In this document: positions 1-9,786 of the stretch, in pieces
Layout: each line of letters begins with the position of its first letter
Position numbering within the stretch: position 1 is the first letter of the stretch
Assembly: GCA_009881125.1 (NCBI GenBank)
Contig: WXFH01000006.1
Span: forward strand, 20,094 to 84,093
Source: Acidaminobacter sp.
Lineage (GTDB): Bacteria > Bacillota_A > Clostridia > Peptostreptococcales > Acidaminobacteraceae
Direction of reading: 5' to 3'
Length of the DNA stretch: 64,000 nucleotides
Translations under genes and position numbers: made by a program
Notes under the pieces: model-generated
What the model was told of the DNA's origin: nothing
Database searches by the model: none
The model's input: the letters and a program-made list of their open reading frames with translations, nothing else

Positions 1-233
1 GCAGACACCCCAATCCGGAGCCCTGTAAAGGACCCTGGGCCGATAGTGACGGCAATCGCATCAAAGTCAGGAATGGTCAGTCCCAGGTAGGTCAGCGCGT
101 TTTCGAGCATGGGCATCAGCTTCTGGGAATGGGTCATGGGATGCTGCAGGACAAAATCTGCCAGCAGCAAATCGTCCTCCACCACCGCGACCGACGCCAC
201 CAGGGACGAGGTTTCTATAGCTAGCATTCTCAT
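1..233 (-). CDS. tsaB: TsaB, t6A tRNA-modification protein (partial)
   Basis: The reading frame runs off the left edge of the window, so only the first 77 or so residues are present. They begin [10 protein letters not shown] and contain the motif GPGSFTGLRIG, both typical of TsaB (YeaZ), the non-catalytic partner of TsaD in making N6-threonylcarbamoyladenosine at tRNA position 37. The ATG overlaps the TGA of the upstream tsaE gene (ATGA arrangement), so translation is probably coupled. TsaE encoded just upstream and the Sua5-type enzyme at 44.3 kb belong to the same pathway. Confidence 0.93.
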   Translation of the reverse strand, partial: MRMLAIETSSLVASVAVVEDDLLLADFVLQHPMTHSQKLMPMLENALTYLGLTIPDFDAIAVTIGPGSFTGLRIGVS

Positions 234-718
234 GAACAAGCCACCTCCTCCTTGAAAGCTTCAATAAGCACTTTGATTTTTGCCCGGGTTTCAATGGATG
301 GCGAGGAGAGCCTGAGATATCTCTCCTCTGCTTCAAAGCCGTAGCCTATCTCGATCCAGAGGGCGGTTTCAGGAACCATCGGCTCAATCATCCCTGCCCA
401 CTCAATCAGGCTGACGCCCTTGCCGTAGACAAAGTCATCAAAGCCAATGTCCTCCATTTCGGAGGGGTCGAGGATGCGGTACACATCAAAGTGATACACT
501 TCCATGCCGCTTGTTGTGCTATAGACGTTCATCAGGGCAAAGGTCGGGCTGGTCACGTCCTCTTTGACCCCGAGGCCGGCGGCTATGCTTTGTGACAGGG
601 TGGTTTTGCCTGCGCCGAGGTCACCCGTGAGGGCCACCACAGCGCCGGACTCGAGCCAGCCTGCAAGAAAATGTCCGAAGCGCTGCATGGCCTCGACAGA
701 ATTTATGATCAGGTTCAA
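230..718 (-). CDS. tsaE: TsaE, t6A biosynthesis ATPase
   Basis: 162 residues, the usual size for TsaE (YjeE). The P-loop GDLGAGKTT lies near residues 32-40, followed by the family motif [10 protein letters not shown]. TsaE binds TsaB-TsaD and hydrolyses ATP to reset the complex during threonylcarbamoyl transfer. Translation probably starts at TTG, because AAGGAG lies 10 bases upstream and no ATG is well placed. It sits directly after tex and overlaps tsaB by four bases, giving a tex-tsaE-tsaB transcription unit. Confidence 0.94.
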   Translation of the reverse strand: MNLIINSVEAMQRFGHFLAGWLESGAVVALTGDLGAGKTTLSQSIAAGLGVKEDVTSPTFALMNVYSTTSGMEVYHFDVYRILDPSEMEDIGFDDFVYGKGVSLIEWAGMIEPMVPETALWIEIGYGFEAEERYLRLSSPSIETRAKIKVLIEAFKEEVACS

Positions 719-746
719 GTGTTATCAGCTCCTTACAGGCTTGCCA

Positions 747-2933
747 TTATGCTTTCTTCATGGAAAGGGAAATTTTGCCGCGCTCCTTGTCGATCCCGAT
801 CACCCGGACCTCGACTGGATCTCCGACACGGACTACGTCCATAGGATCCTTGACGAATTTGTCCGAGAGCTGGGAAACGTGGACGAGGCCGTCGTTCTTG
901 ACCCCAATGTCTACAAAGGCGCCAAAGTTGACCACGTTTCGCACCGTCCCCATCATGACCATGCCTATTTCCAGGTCTTCCATACTCAGAACGTCGCTTC
1001 TGAAGACCGGTCCCGGCATGTCCTCACGCGGGTCACGGCCCGGCTTGAGCAGCTCCTCCACAATATCCTTCAGCGTGAGGATGCCCGCGCCGGTCAGCTC
1101 TGACAATGCCTTGAAGGCTTCCTCAGGCGACTTTTTCCCCGTGGATTCCTGCATTCGTGCAAACAAGTGAGTCCTGTCCATTTTTCGCGTTTCGTCCAGA
1201 CTTAGTTTGAGAGTCTTGAGCAGTGCCCTGCAGGCCGCATAGGATTCCGGGTGGACAGAAGTACCGTCCAGCGGCTCCGTGCCATCCGCTATGCGGAGAA
1301 AGCCCGCGCACTGCTCATAGGCTTTAGGCCCCAGGCGCTTGACTTTGAGGAGTTCTTTTCGGCTATGGAATTTACCGTTTTCTTCTCTGTGGGATACAAT
1401 GGACTTCGCCAGCGTGGAGCCAATGCCCGACACGTATTGCAGCAGAGACGGCGTGGCGACATTGAGGTCGACGCCGACCGCGTTGACGCAGGCTTCGACG
1501 ACGCCCTTCAGGGAGTCGTCCAGTTTCGCGGGATTCAGGTCGTGCTGGTATTGACCGACGCCAATGCTCTTCGGATCAATTTTCACCAGCTCCGCCATAG
1601 GGTCCTGCAGGCGGCGCCCAATAGAAATGGCCCCCCGTGTGGTGACGTCCAGGTCCGGATATTCCTCGCTGGCCAGCTTCGAAGCGCTGTACACCGACGC
1701 CCCCGCCTCGCTGACAATGGTGTAGTTCACAGGTCGGTCCGCTTCCCTCAGCATCTCCCCGACAAACTGCTCCGTCTCCCTGGAGCCAGTGCCGTTGCCG
1801 ATGGAAATGAGATCCACCCCGTGTTTCTTAATCATACCCAGTAATACTCTCTTTGCACCTTCTATATCGTTGTGCGGCTTCGTTGGATAGATGGTGGTCT
1901 TATCGAGCAGACGGCCGGTTTCATCCAAAACGGCGACTTTGCAGCCGGTTCTGTAGGCGGGGTCAATAGCCAGAACGGTTTTCCCCTTGACAGGTGCCTG
2001 CATCAGCAGCGGCTTCGTATTCATGGCGAAAACGCGGATGGCGTCTTCCTGGGCTTTTTCTGTGAGCTCACTTCGAATTTCACGTTCAATAGAAGGAAGC
2101 AGCAGACGCTTCAGGCCGTCTTCGACTGCCAAGGCCAGCTGAGCGCGCTGAGCCTCGGAAAGATTTTTGATGAACTGTTTCTCCGCCATCTTCCTCAAGT
2201 GGTCCTCGTCAATGAGAAGACTGACTTTCAGGAACTCTTCCTTTTCGCCTCTGTCAATGGCGAGGGTTCTATGGGATGGCAGGGTTTTGATGGCCTCTTC
2301 AAAGATGTAATAAGTTTCATACACGGAGGTTTTATCCGGATCAGCCGCTTTGGACTGCAGTTTGCCCTGCTTCTGATAAAACGCCCGGATGGCCTGCCTC
2401 AGATCCGGGTCATCCGAAAGCCGTTCTGCCAGGATATCTCTGGCGCCGGCCAAGGCGGCCTCAATATCAGCCACTTCTTTTTCTTCATCTATGAAGGCCT
2501 CGGCAAAGGTCAGCAAGGCGGCCTCGTCGGTCTTTCGGTTGCTCTCGTCCGCCAGCCAGTCTGCCAGCGGCTCCAGTCCCCGTTCCTTGGCCATGGTGGC
2601 CCGGGTTCTTCGCTTTTGCTTGTAAGGTCTGTATAAGTCCTCCACACGCTGGAGCACAACCGCTTCCAGGATCGCGGTTTTCAACTCTTCCGTCAACGCC
2701 CCCTGGCTCTCAATGGAAGCGATAACCTCTTCTTTTCTCGCCTCCAGGCTGCGAAGGTATTTTAAGCGTTCATCAAATGCCCGGAGGGTTTCATCATCCG
2801 TACCGCCCGTCATTTCTTTTCTGTAACGCGCTATAAACGGAATAGTGTTGCCTTCGTCAATCAAGCGAACTATAGCCTCGGTCTGCTGGGCCGCCAGGCC
2901 CATCTCCTTGGATAAATGCTCAAGTATATTCAT
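747..2933 (-). CDS. tex: Tex, S1-domain nucleic-acid-binding protein
   Basis: 728 residues, full length for the Tex family. Visible parts are the helical N-terminal region ([14 protein letters not shown]), a YqgF/RNase H-like core beginning near residue 320 ([18 protein letters not shown]), helix-hairpin-helix segments near residues 500-560 ([12 protein letters not shown]), and a C-terminal S1 domain near residues 650-725 ([16 protein letters not shown]). Tex is a cytoplasmic RNA-binding transcription accessory factor; its precise role here cannot be read from sequence. ATG start with GGGGA eight bases upstream. Confidence 0.95.
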   Translation of the reverse strand: MNILEHLSKEMGLAAQQTEAIVRLIDEGNTIPFIARYRKEMTGGTDDETLRAFDERLKYLRSLEARKEEVIASIESQGALTEELKTAILEAVVLQRVEDLYRPYKQKRRTRATMAKERGLEPLADWLADESNRKTDEAALLTFAEAFIDEEKEVADIEAALAGARDILAERLSDDPDLRQAIRAFYQKQGKLQSKAADPDKTSVYETYYIFEEAIKTLPSHRTLAIDRGEKEEFLKVSLLIDEDHLRKMAEKQFIKNLSEAQRAQLALAVEDGLKRLLLPSIEREIRSELTEKAQEDAIRVFAMNTKPLLMQAPVKGKTVLAIDPAYRTGCKVAVLDETGRLLDKTTIYPTKPHNDIEGAKRVLLGMIKKHGVDLISIGNGTGSRETEQFVGEMLREADRPVNYTIVSEAGASVYSASKLASEEYPDLDVTTRGAISIGRRLQDPMAELVKIDPKSIGVGQYQHDLNPAKLDDSLKGVVEACVNAVGVDLNVATPSLLQYVSGIGSTLAKSIVSHREENGKFHSRKELLKVKRLGPKAYEQCAGFLRIADGTEPLDGTSVHPESYAACRALLKTLKLSLDETRKMDRTHLFARMQESTGKKSPEEAFKALSELTGAGILTLKDIVEELLKPGRDPREDMPGPVFRSDVLSMEDLEIGMVMMGTVRNVVNFGAFVDIGVKNDGLVHVSQLSDKFVKDPMDVVRVGDPVEVRVIGIDKERGKISLSMKKA

Positions 2934-3024
2934 ATTGTTTTCCCCTTTAATCAGTGTCGTCGCAGCGCGAACGGGTACCGCGGCGCTTTGTCAGCAGATC
3001 GCCTAACCTCTGCGTCCCTTCTCC

Positions 3025-3055
3025 GCCGCGCCAATCAGCCGCGCCAATCAGCCGC
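3025..3055. repeat. 13-bp tandem repeat
   Basis: The unit GCCGCGCCAATCA occurs twice in direct succession (3025-3037, 3038-3050), followed by a partial third copy GCCGC. It lies between the prfB terminator and the start of tex, in a GC-rich stretch without a gene. No function is evident. Confidence 0.8.
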
Positions 3056-3064
3056 CTCCCGACA

Positions 3065-3102
3065 GAAAAACCGGTTCGCTGCGATATTCGAACCGGTTTT
3101 TT
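3065..3102 (-). terminator. Intrinsic terminator of prfB
   Basis: An inverted repeat with arms CCGGTTCG and CGAACCGG (extended by A/T pairs) is followed on the minus strand by five T residues. It begins about 16 bases after the prfB stop codon. The A-rich left arm makes it potentially bidirectional. Confidence 0.85.
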
Positions 3103-3117
3103 AGTCTGATGTGTCTA

Positions 3118-4228
3118 TCAGGATTTTCTGGAGTTTTCTTTTAAATAGGCCTGTATAAAAACATCCAGTTCGCCATCCATGACACCATAGACATTGCCGA
3201 CTTCAGCGCCTGTTCTGTGATCCTTGACCAGGTTGTATGGATTGAAGACGTAGGACCTGATCTGACTTCCCCAGGCGATCTGGGAGTAGTCCCCCGCAAG
3301 GTCTTCAATGCGCTCCTTGTGCTCGCGTTCCTTAAGTTCGAGGAGCTTCCCGGTCAGCATCCGCATGGCCGTCGCTCGGTTGGAGTGCTGTGAGCGCTCG
3401 TTCTGACACTGCACGACAATGCCGGTTGGAAGATGGGTGATCCTCACAGCGCTGTCCGTCATATTGACGTGCTGTCCCCCTGCGCCTGACGCCCGGAAGG
3501 TGTCAATTCTAAGGTCGCCCGGATCAATCTCCACCTTGATTTCCTCGTCCAGCTCAGGCATGACATCCACCGAAGCAAAAGAGGTATGCCGCTTACCCGA
3601 GGAATCGAAAGGCGAGATTCTAACCAGACGGTGAACGCCTTTTTCTGACTTCAAGAAGCCGTAGGCGTTTTCGCCTTCAATTTCAAGAGCGGTGCTTTTA
3701 ATCCCCGCCTCGTCATCTCTCAGCAAATCGAGGATTCTGACAGAATAACCTTTGTTTTCCGCCCAACGTGAGAACATCCGCATCAGCATGGAGGCCCAGT
3801 CCTGAGCATCCGTACCGCCGGTTCCAGCGTGGATGGACAAAATGCAGCTGTTGTGATCATACTCCCCGCTGAGCAAGGTCTCCAGTTCCAGAGCTTCAAT
3901 TTTCTGAGCGAGCTGCTCCACGCCTGTGACGATGTCCTGTTCAACGCTGTCATCCGATTCCGCCATTGCCATCTCAGCCAGCATCTCCAGATCCTGGTGG
4001 GACTCCACGAGTGAATCGTACAGATCAATTTTATCTTTAAGGTGCTTTGCCTGCTTCAAGACTTTCTGAGCCGCGTCCGGATCATTCCAGAATGCCTCCT
4101 GAACCGTTTTCTCTTCCAGATCCTGATGCTCCGTTTTCAAACGGTCAATGTCAAAGTGAACCCCTCAGTTCTTTCAGACGCTCCGACAATTCCCGCAGCG
4201 TTTTTATTCTTTGTTCAATAGCCAACAT
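3118..4228 (-). CDS. prfB: Peptide chain release factor 2, with programmed +1 frameshift
   Basis: The gene is in two frames. Frame one starts at ATG 4228 (AAGGTGAT ribosome-binding site) and runs 25 codons to an in-frame TGA at 4153-4151. Just before it lie the internal Shine-Dalgarno AGGGG (4165-4161) and the slippery CTT TGA C; a +1 slip reads CTT GAC and continues through the long frame, giving about 369 residues. This is the classic RF2 autoregulatory frameshift: low RF2 slows termination at UGA and favours the shift. RF2 identity comes from the SPF tripeptide (RISPFDSSGK) that reads UGA/UAA and the catalytic GGQ (GAGGQHVN). secA lies immediately upstream. Confidence 0.96.
4151..4165 (-). 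promoter_or_regulatory. RF2 programmed frameshift site
   Basis: On the minus strand the sequence is AGGGG, TTCA, CTT, TGA, C. The AGGGG acts as an internal Shine-Dalgarno at the spacing known from other prfB genes, and the peptidyl-tRNA slips one base forward on CTTT so that reading continues as CTT GAC. Confidence 0.95.
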
Positions 4229-4349
4229 CCAATCACCTTCTCAAGGGGGGCTTCAAACAGCGCCCTAAATTTACCGGCTCTTAGTCCCGGTCAATACTTC
4301 ACTCTGACTTGTGTTATTGGTCCAGAATTTACAGGCCGCTCGACCGCAA

Positions 4350-7046
4350 TTAATTCCCTTCGTTGGCACCGCAGCACTTCTTGTACTTTTTGCCGCTGCC
4401 GCAAGGACACGGATCGTTGCGTCCGACTTTGACCTCTTTTTTAGCCGATGGTTTTGACACCGACACCGTATCGCCACCGCCGGATTCCGCCGTCACCTTG
4501 ACCGAGCTCGTGCGCTCCGTGCGCGTCTCTATAGTCGCGTGGAAGAGATACTTAAGCGTATCTTCCTGAATGTTGCGGATCATTTCGCCAAACATATCAA
4601 AGCCCTCGATCTGATAAGCTCTGACCGGATCCTCGTTTCCGACGGCCCTCAGGGAAATGCCCTGCTTCAGCTGTTCCATGGCGTCAATGTGATCGATCCA
4701 CTTGTCGTCGACCACGCGAAGCACCAGGAAGCGCTCGAGCTCTCTCATCCGCTCAGGCGTGAAGGCTTGTTCCTTCTCATCATAGAGTGTCAAAGCCTTC
4801 TGAGTCAGGGACTCTTCCAGGGTTTCACGAGTAAGGGATGGAATGTCCATCTCTTCCAAAATTCCGCCCTTTGGAAGGTAGATCTGGTGCAGATGCTCCT
4901 CAAGCCCCTTCAAATCCCATTCTTCAGGGAAATCCGCTCCGGCGGTGTACGCTTCAACTGACGTTTTGATGACCTCGTCGATCATGCCCAGCACGTGATC
5001 CTTCATGTTTTCCCCATGGAGAACCTTGGAGCGCTCCGAATAAATGATGGTGCGCTGGCGGTTCATGACGTCGTCATATTGAAGGACGTGCTTACGAATG
5101 CCGAAGTTGCGGCCCTCAACGCGCTTCTGCGCGGTTTCGATAGATTTTGAAAGCACGCTGGCTTCCAACGGCGTGTCCTCGTCCATTCCCAGCTTCTCAA
5201 CCATGTCCTTGACTCGATCGGAGACGAACAGGCGCATGAGCTCATCCTCAAAGGAGAGGTAGAACTGCGAGGATCCCGGGTCTCCCTGACGGCCTGCACG
5301 GCCGCGGAGCTGGTTGTCAATACGCCTCGACTCATGTCGCTCGGTACCTATGATGTGGAGGCCGCCAACACTTCTGACATCCTCCGCTTCAAGATCTGTC
5401 ACTTTTTTGTGCTCAGCGAAGATCTGCTCATAAAACGCCTTGGCCTCGATGACCTCCGGAATGTCCGGTGTCTTTGGCCTGAGCACTTCGTAAATCATCT
5501 CATCCGTATAACCGTGCTTCAACATATCCCGCTTGGACATAAACTCAGGATTGCCGCCGAGGACTATGTCCGTACCGCGGCCCGCCATATTCGTAGCAAT
5601 GGTCACCTGATTCTTTCTTCCTGCCTGTGCGACGATTTCAGCTTCGCGCTCATGCTGCTTCGCGTTCAGGACCTCATGTCGGATGCCGCGCTTGCGAAGA
5701 AGCTCACTGAGATACTCAGACGTTTCAATGGAAATAGTGCCCACCAGAACCGGCTGACCATTTTTGTGACGGTTGATGATATCCTCAATAACGGCATTAA
5801 ATTTGCCGTTGGTCGTCTTATAAATGGAATCAGGGAGGTCTTTTCTTTGAATAGGACGGTTCGTTGGAACCTGAAGCACGTCCATATTATAGATGTGCTT
5901 GAACTCCTCTTCCTCCGTCTTGGCTGTACCGGTCATACCTGCCAGCTTTTTGTACATGCGGAAGTAGTTCTGAAGGGTGATCGTCGCAAGGGTCTGGGAC
6001 TCTTTTCTGACCTCCAGATTCTCTTTTGACTCAATGGCCTGGTGAAGACCGTTGGAATAGCGTCGACCAAACATTAGACGTCCGGTGAATTCGTCAACAA
6101 TGACAATTTCGCCGTCCTTAATGACGTAATCCACATCCTTTTTCATGATCAGACGCGCTTTCAGCGCCTGATTGATGTGGTGCGAAATTTCCATATTTTC
6201 CGGGTCGCTGAGGTTTTCAAGGCTAAAGAAACGCTCCGCCTTTTCAACGCCGCCGTCATCCGTCAATACAACCGATTTTTGCTTTTCGTCGACAATATAA
6301 TCAACCTCATGTCTCAAAGTCGAGACAAACATATCCGCGACCCTGTAAAGATCCGTCGACTTGGCGCCTTCCCCGGATATGATCAGCGGCGTGCGCGCCT
6401 CGTCCACGAGAATTGAGTCCACTTCGTCCACAATGGCGTAGTTCAGTTCCCGCTGTACCATCTGTTCCTTGAAGACCACCATGTTGTCCTTGAGGTAATC
6501 AAAGCCAAACTCGTTGTTCGTGCCGTAGGTGATGTCCGCATTGTAAGCCGCGCGACGCTCCTGGGTGCCAATTCCGTGCACAATACAGCCCACGGTGAGG
6601 CCCAGGAATCCATAAACCTTGCTCATCCATTCCTTGTCCCGCTTCGCGAGATAGTCGTTGACCGTGACCACGTGAACGCCTTTTCCTTCCAGTGCGTTCA
6701 AGTAAACCGGCAAAGTCGCAACCAGCGTTTTGCCCTCGCCGGTTTTCATCTCTGAAATACGCCCCTGGTGCAGCACAATGCCGCCCAGAAGCTGCACAGG
6801 ATAATGTCTTAAGCCAATAGTTCTGACACTCGCCTCTCTCACTACAGCAAACGCTTCCGGCAAAAGATCCGCAAGGTCTGCCCCGGCTGCGAGCCGCTCT
6901 TTAAACTCGACAGTTTTTCCCGCCAGCTCAGCGTCACTCAGCTTCTGCATTTGAGGCTCAAACGCCTCGATTTGATCCACCATTTTCGAGAGACGCTTTA
7001 TCTCCCGATCGTTGAAGTTACCAAACAATTTATCCAACAAAGCCAT
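4350..7046 (-). CDS. secA: SecA preprotein translocase ATPase
   Basis: 898 residues from ATG 7046; a TTG three codons earlier is rejected because the AAAGGA ribosome-binding site is nine bases from the ATG and touches the TTG. SecA drives secreted proteins through SecYEG. Visible features are the Walker A region [14 protein letters not shown], the DEAD-like VDEVDS, the conserved MAGRGTDI and [11 protein letters not shown], and a C-terminal zinc-binding SEC-C tail ([13 protein letters not shown]) after a short linker, the SecB/ribosome-binding form. Length and motifs are complete. prfB follows, as is common in Bacillota. Confidence 0.97.
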   Translation of the reverse strand: MALLDKLFGNFNDREIKRLSKMVDQIEAFEPQMQKLSDAELAGKTVEFKERLAAGADLADLLPEAFAVVREASVRTIGLRHYPVQLLGGIVLHQGRISEMKTGEGKTLVATLPVYLNALEGKGVHVVTVNDYLAKRDKEWMSKVYGFLGLTVGCIVHGIGTQERRAAYNADITYGTNNEFGFDYLKDNMVVFKEQMVQRELNYAIVDEVDSILVDEARTPLIISGEGAKSTDLYRVADMFVSTLRHEVDYIVDEKQKSVVLTDDGGVEKAERFFSLENLSDPENMEISHHINQALKARLIMKKDVDYVIKDGEIVIVDEFTGRLMFGRRYSNGLHQAIESKENLEVRKESQTLATITLQNYFRMYKKLAGMTGTAKTEEEEFKHIYNMDVLQVPTNRPIQRKDLPDSIYKTTNGKFNAVIEDIINRHKNGQPVLVGTISIETSEYLSELLRKRGIRHEVLNAKQHEREAEIVAQAGRKNQVTIATNMAGRGTDIVLGGNPEFMSKRDMLKHGYTDEMIYEVLRPKTPDIPEVIEAKAFYEQIFAEHKKVTDLEAEDVRSVGGLHIIGTERHESRRIDNQLRGRAGRQGDPGSSQFYLSFEDELMRLFVSDRVKDMVEKLGMDEDTPLEASVLSKSIETAQKRVEGRNFGIRKHVLQYDDVMNRQRTIIYSERSKVLHGENMKDHVLGMIDEVIKTSVEAYTAGADFPEEWDLKGLEEHLHQIYLPKGGILEEMDIPSLTRETLEESLTQKALTLYDEKEQAFTPERMRELERFLVLRVVDDKWIDHIDAMEQLKQGISLRAVGNEDPVRAYQIEGFDMFGEMIRNIQEDTLKYLFHATIETRTERTSSVKVTAESGGGDTVSVSKPSAKKEVKVGRNDPCPCGSGKKYKKCCGANEGN

Positions 7047-7085
7047 GCTTTTCAATCCTTTCCTACTTTAAAAGATACCTCATAC

Positions 7086-7094
7086 ATTATATCA
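7086..7094 (-). promoter_or_regulatory. Extended -10 promoter of secA
   Basis: On the minus strand TGATATAAT provides a perfect -10 hexamer with the extended TG motif, about 40 bases before the secA start codon. No good -35 hexamer is visible, as is often the case for extended -10 promoters. Confidence 0.6.
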
Positions 7095-7261
7095 CAACAC
7101 CTACACGACTTTATCACATTTATCTTAACGTTTGATTAAATCTAGTGCCATGTAAAGACTAAAATCAGACGTCTTACCGGCAAAAATTCCAAAGTGCCGC
7201 GATATCGTCAATCCCACTACTGCTTAGGTTTGCTCATTCCTCCGCCTAAATTTTCTAAATC

Positions 7262-7290
7262 AAAAAAGACTGCCTTTAAACAGCAGCCCT
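7262..7290 (-). terminator. Intrinsic terminator after the HD-GYP/DUF5317 operon
   Basis: On the minus strand a short stem (GGCTGC with GCAGTC, one G-T pair) is followed by TTTTTT, starting about a dozen bases beyond the stop codon of the last gene of the operon. Confidence 0.65.
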
Positions 7291-7301
7291 TTTATCCCAA
7301 G

Positions 7302-7883
7302 TTAGAATCTGTAATTGATCATACTGCCGCTTTTTCTGAACCACTGATTCTGCATGGTATCCTGAATAAAATAGGCGAGCCCGCCACTGATGAACAGATC
7401 CCCCACACTAAACAATTTAGACAGCGGATAGATTTCTGGCAGCGCGATGACTTTACCTAAATAGTAGCTCAGTCCATCTGCGCTCGTGACCAGTATATAA
7501 TTGATCACCGAACCATCCTGAATGGTCTCAAGCAAGGACTGCATACCCGCTCTCAACAACGCGGCTTCAGTTACCGGCATTCTGAATCCGGCGACAGCCA
7601 TAGCCAATATATTCAGGAGCGCACCAATCAAAATAATGAAAAAGCCCTTCTTCTTTCTATTCATAATTATGGCTGCGACCATGACCAAGCTCCCTGCGAA
7701 CGGCAGAAAAGAGAGCCAGTTTTCAGACTTAATAAAAGGTTCGAGGACAATGGGCAGTATTTGAAGTACCACTGCTGTTAAAATCAGGCTGACACCCGCG
7801 ATCTCCAGCTCAAGCAGATTTCTGACCCTGCCGCTGCGTACTATTCCGGCGATCAGGCCAAGGGCTAAAGCTTCAATAAACAT
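7302..7883 (-). CDS. DUF5317 family membrane protein
   Basis: 193 residues with about five hydrophobic segments. The motif GFRMPV and the later SVGDLFI place it in the DUF5317 family of uncharacterised Bacillota membrane proteins. It is a diverged paralogue of the protein encoded just upstream (both have an x-MPV motif after a TM segment and an S-(V/L)-G-D-L motif before the last). The ATG has a strong AAGGAGG and lies 11 bases inside the upstream gene, so the pair is translationally linked. Function unknown; co-transcription with an HD-GYP protein is the main clue. Confidence 0.85.
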   Translation of the reverse strand: MFIEALALGLIAGIVRSGRVRNLLELEIAGVSLILTAVVLQILPIVLEPFIKSENWLSFLPFAGSLVMVAAIIMNRKKKGFFIILIGALLNILAMAVAGFRMPVTEAALLRAGMQSLLETIQDGSVINYILVTSADGLSYYLGKVIALPEIYPLSKLFSVGDLFISGGLAYFIQDTMQNQWFRKSGSMINYRF

Positions 7884-8478
7884 GGGTTTCCTCCTTCTCT
7901 AAAGCGTTGGGATTTTCTCGCAGGTTCAGTATAAAGACCATTAAAATGCCTAAATCCAGAACCAAATCTCCAAGGCTGACACTCTTGGGCATTGGGTATG
8001 GCGGTCTTAAATGCAGTATGTCCGCGAGAAAGGTCAGTTTTGTCGTTTCGGAGTTAATGGCTGAGTGTCCGAATACCAATCCTGATTTTAGCTGCTCCGC
8101 CGTCTGCGTAAAGCCATAGCTGATGGCCATATCGATATCCACCGGCATTTTTCCATTGTTTGAGAAAATCACAATCATGTTGAGGGCGACACCAACCAGA
8201 AGAATCGCCACGCCAGGCGTCTTGAGATTGAGCGCGAAAAAAGCTACCAATAACGAGTAGACGAGCACCATCAGCGTCAGTTCATAGTCGAAGATGATCC
8301 CTCGCATCTCTGCGGTTCCCCGATTCAAAATCAGTTGGATTCCAGCTTCAATGACAGCCGCCAAAAAAGGGAGCCAGACACCCTTGATCTTGATGTTCTC
8401 GACCAAAAAGTGCCACCGATTGCTGACCACTGCGATCAACAGACCTAAAATTGTAGTTTCTATCAGCATAGGCTTCAC
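7873..8478 (-). CDS. DUF5317 family membrane protein
   Basis: 201 residues, mostly hydrophobic, with GKMPVDID near the middle and SLGDLVLDLGI near the C-terminus, the same two signatures as the neighbouring paralogue. Starts at GTG overlapping the TGA of the HD-GYP gene (GTGA); an ATG three codons in is possible. No enzyme motif is visible. Position within a tightly overlapping three-gene operon suggests work with the c-di-GMP phosphodiesterase, but that is inference. Confidence 0.85.
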   Translation of the reverse strand: MKPMLIETTILGLLIAVVSNRWHFLVENIKIKGVWLPFLAAVIEAGIQLILNRGTAEMRGIIFDYELTLMVLVYSLLVAFFALNLKTPGVAILLVGVALNMIVIFSNNGKMPVDIDMAISYGFTQTAEQLKSGLVFGHSAINSETTKLTFLADILHLRPPYPMPKSVSLGDLVLDLGILMVFILNLRENPNALEKEETHVY

Positions 8479-9755
8479 ATCATTTCATGTGTTTTTGGAA
8501 TTTGTCCGTTATCTGCACAGCGGACAAACGCGTCAACGACCTCCGGATGGAATTGCTTCCCGCGCTCCTCCTTAATGATGGACAGCGCAATCTCAAAGGA
8601 CATAGCTTTTCTGTAAACCCTGTCTGAAGTCATGGCATCAAAACAGTCCGACACGGCAATAATGGCTGCCTCAATGGGAATATCCGCGCCGGAGATCCCC
8701 TCTGGATAGCCTTTCCCGTCGTAGCGTTCATGGTGATACCGGATATAATTTGATAGATCCTCAAGGGATTTGACATCCTTGACTATATTAGCGCCAATCT
8801 CAGGATGCTTCTGGATAATGGCCATCTCGTGGTCCTCAAGTCTGCCGGGCTTATTGATTATGGCATCACTGATGCCTATCTTTCCAATGTCGTGGAGAAT
8901 AGCGGCCGTCTTGATTTCATCTATCAACAGGACCGGTATTTTCATTTCCTTTGCGATAATAGTTGAAATTTGCGCGACGCGGTGCGAGTGACCGTTGGTG
9001 TATTCGTCCTTGGCGTCCAGCGCGTTGGAGAGGGTCTTTATGGTCTCAAAATACTGGTTTTTCATGTCCAGGTAGAGTTTGAAGCTATAGCGGGCTACGA
9101 GAAGAGGACCGAGAACTAATAACACCATAAACCAGCCGCTATTTTTATACAAGATCGCCATAAAGACGCCAATTGGTGATATTCCAATGAAATTCTGGGT
9201 GATCCAGAATAATTCATGCATGACTTCTTTAAGTTCTAACTGATCTAGCAGAGCATATAGGAGAATAAAAATCAAAATATTGATTAATATATTAACCGCA
9301 ACAGCCACGATAATACTTATAATACCGAAACCAGACACTGTAAATGCTGGTAAAATGGAGTGACTCATTGCATAAGCATTACCTGCAACTAGTGACCCAA
9401 TTGCATATGCGCTGCCGTTAAACAGTCGTTTGTATATTGAACTGTTAAATATGTGTCGGTATTTCCCATCAGAATAAAACACACTAAAAAACGTTCCCAA
9501 AAAATTTATTGCCGCTGCAGTATATGGATCAAATAAAAGAATTGCAGCTAAACCAATTGCAAATCCAAGTGATACATATTTTTTTTCACTTATTTGGATT
9601 ATCATTGAATCTGCAATAAATGAAAGGAAAGCAAAAAAAAGCACTGAAGTCACTTTTGTTTCAGTGCTAATCATTTGTCCCGCTTCAAAAATAATAAAAA
9701 AACCAAATAAAATAATCAATGAAGTGAATACTCTCAAACCTATGTTTTGTTTCAT
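8475..9755 (-). CDS. Membrane-bound HD-GYP c-di-GMP phosphodiesterase
   Basis: 426 residues. Residues 1-225 form a membrane-embedded sensor region with about seven or eight hydrophobic segments. Residues 235-415 form an HD-GYP domain: the HD pair is at 288-289 (ILHDIGKIGI), and the HH and GYP signatures are in HHERYDGKGYPEG (341-353). All metal-binding residues I can identify are present, so it should hydrolyse cyclic di-GMP. The start is ATG with GGGAG seven bases upstream. It opens an operon with two DUF5317 genes; the region before it holds the inverted-repeat element at 9787-10013. Confidence 0.93.
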   Translation of the reverse strand: MKQNIGLRVFTSLIILFGFFIIFEAGQMISTETKVTSVLFFAFLSFIADSMIIQISEKKYVSLGFAIGLAAILLFDPYTAAAINFLGTFFSVFYSDGKYRHIFNSSIYKRLFNGSAYAIGSLVAGNAYAMSHSILPAFTVSGFGIISIIVAVAVNILINILIFILLYALLDQLELKEVMHELFWITQNFIGISPIGVFMAILYKNSGWFMVLLVLGPLLVARYSFKLYLDMKNQYFETIKTLSNALDAKDEYTNGHSHRVAQISTIIAKEMKIPVLLIDEIKTAAILHDIGKIGISDAIINKPGRLEDHEMAIIQKHPEIGANIVKDVKSLEDLSNYIRYHHERYDGKGYPEGISGADIPIEAAIIAVSDCFDAMTSDRVYRKAMSFEIALSIIKEERGKQFHPEVVDAFVRCADNGQIPKTHEMM

Positions 9756-9786
9756 ATAGGATCTCCCATATTAGTTCGTACTAAAT

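Noticed and set aside
1251..1844. Plus-strand open frame of 197 codons
   Set aside because: It lies entirely within tex on the other strand, has no ribosome-binding site and resembles no protein.
4229..4349. Promoter TTGACC-15-TAAATT between secA and prfB
   Set aside because: Spacing and -10 are too poor to claim.
5334..6029. Plus-strand open frame of 231 codons inside secA
   Set aside because: Antisense shadow of a well-supported gene.
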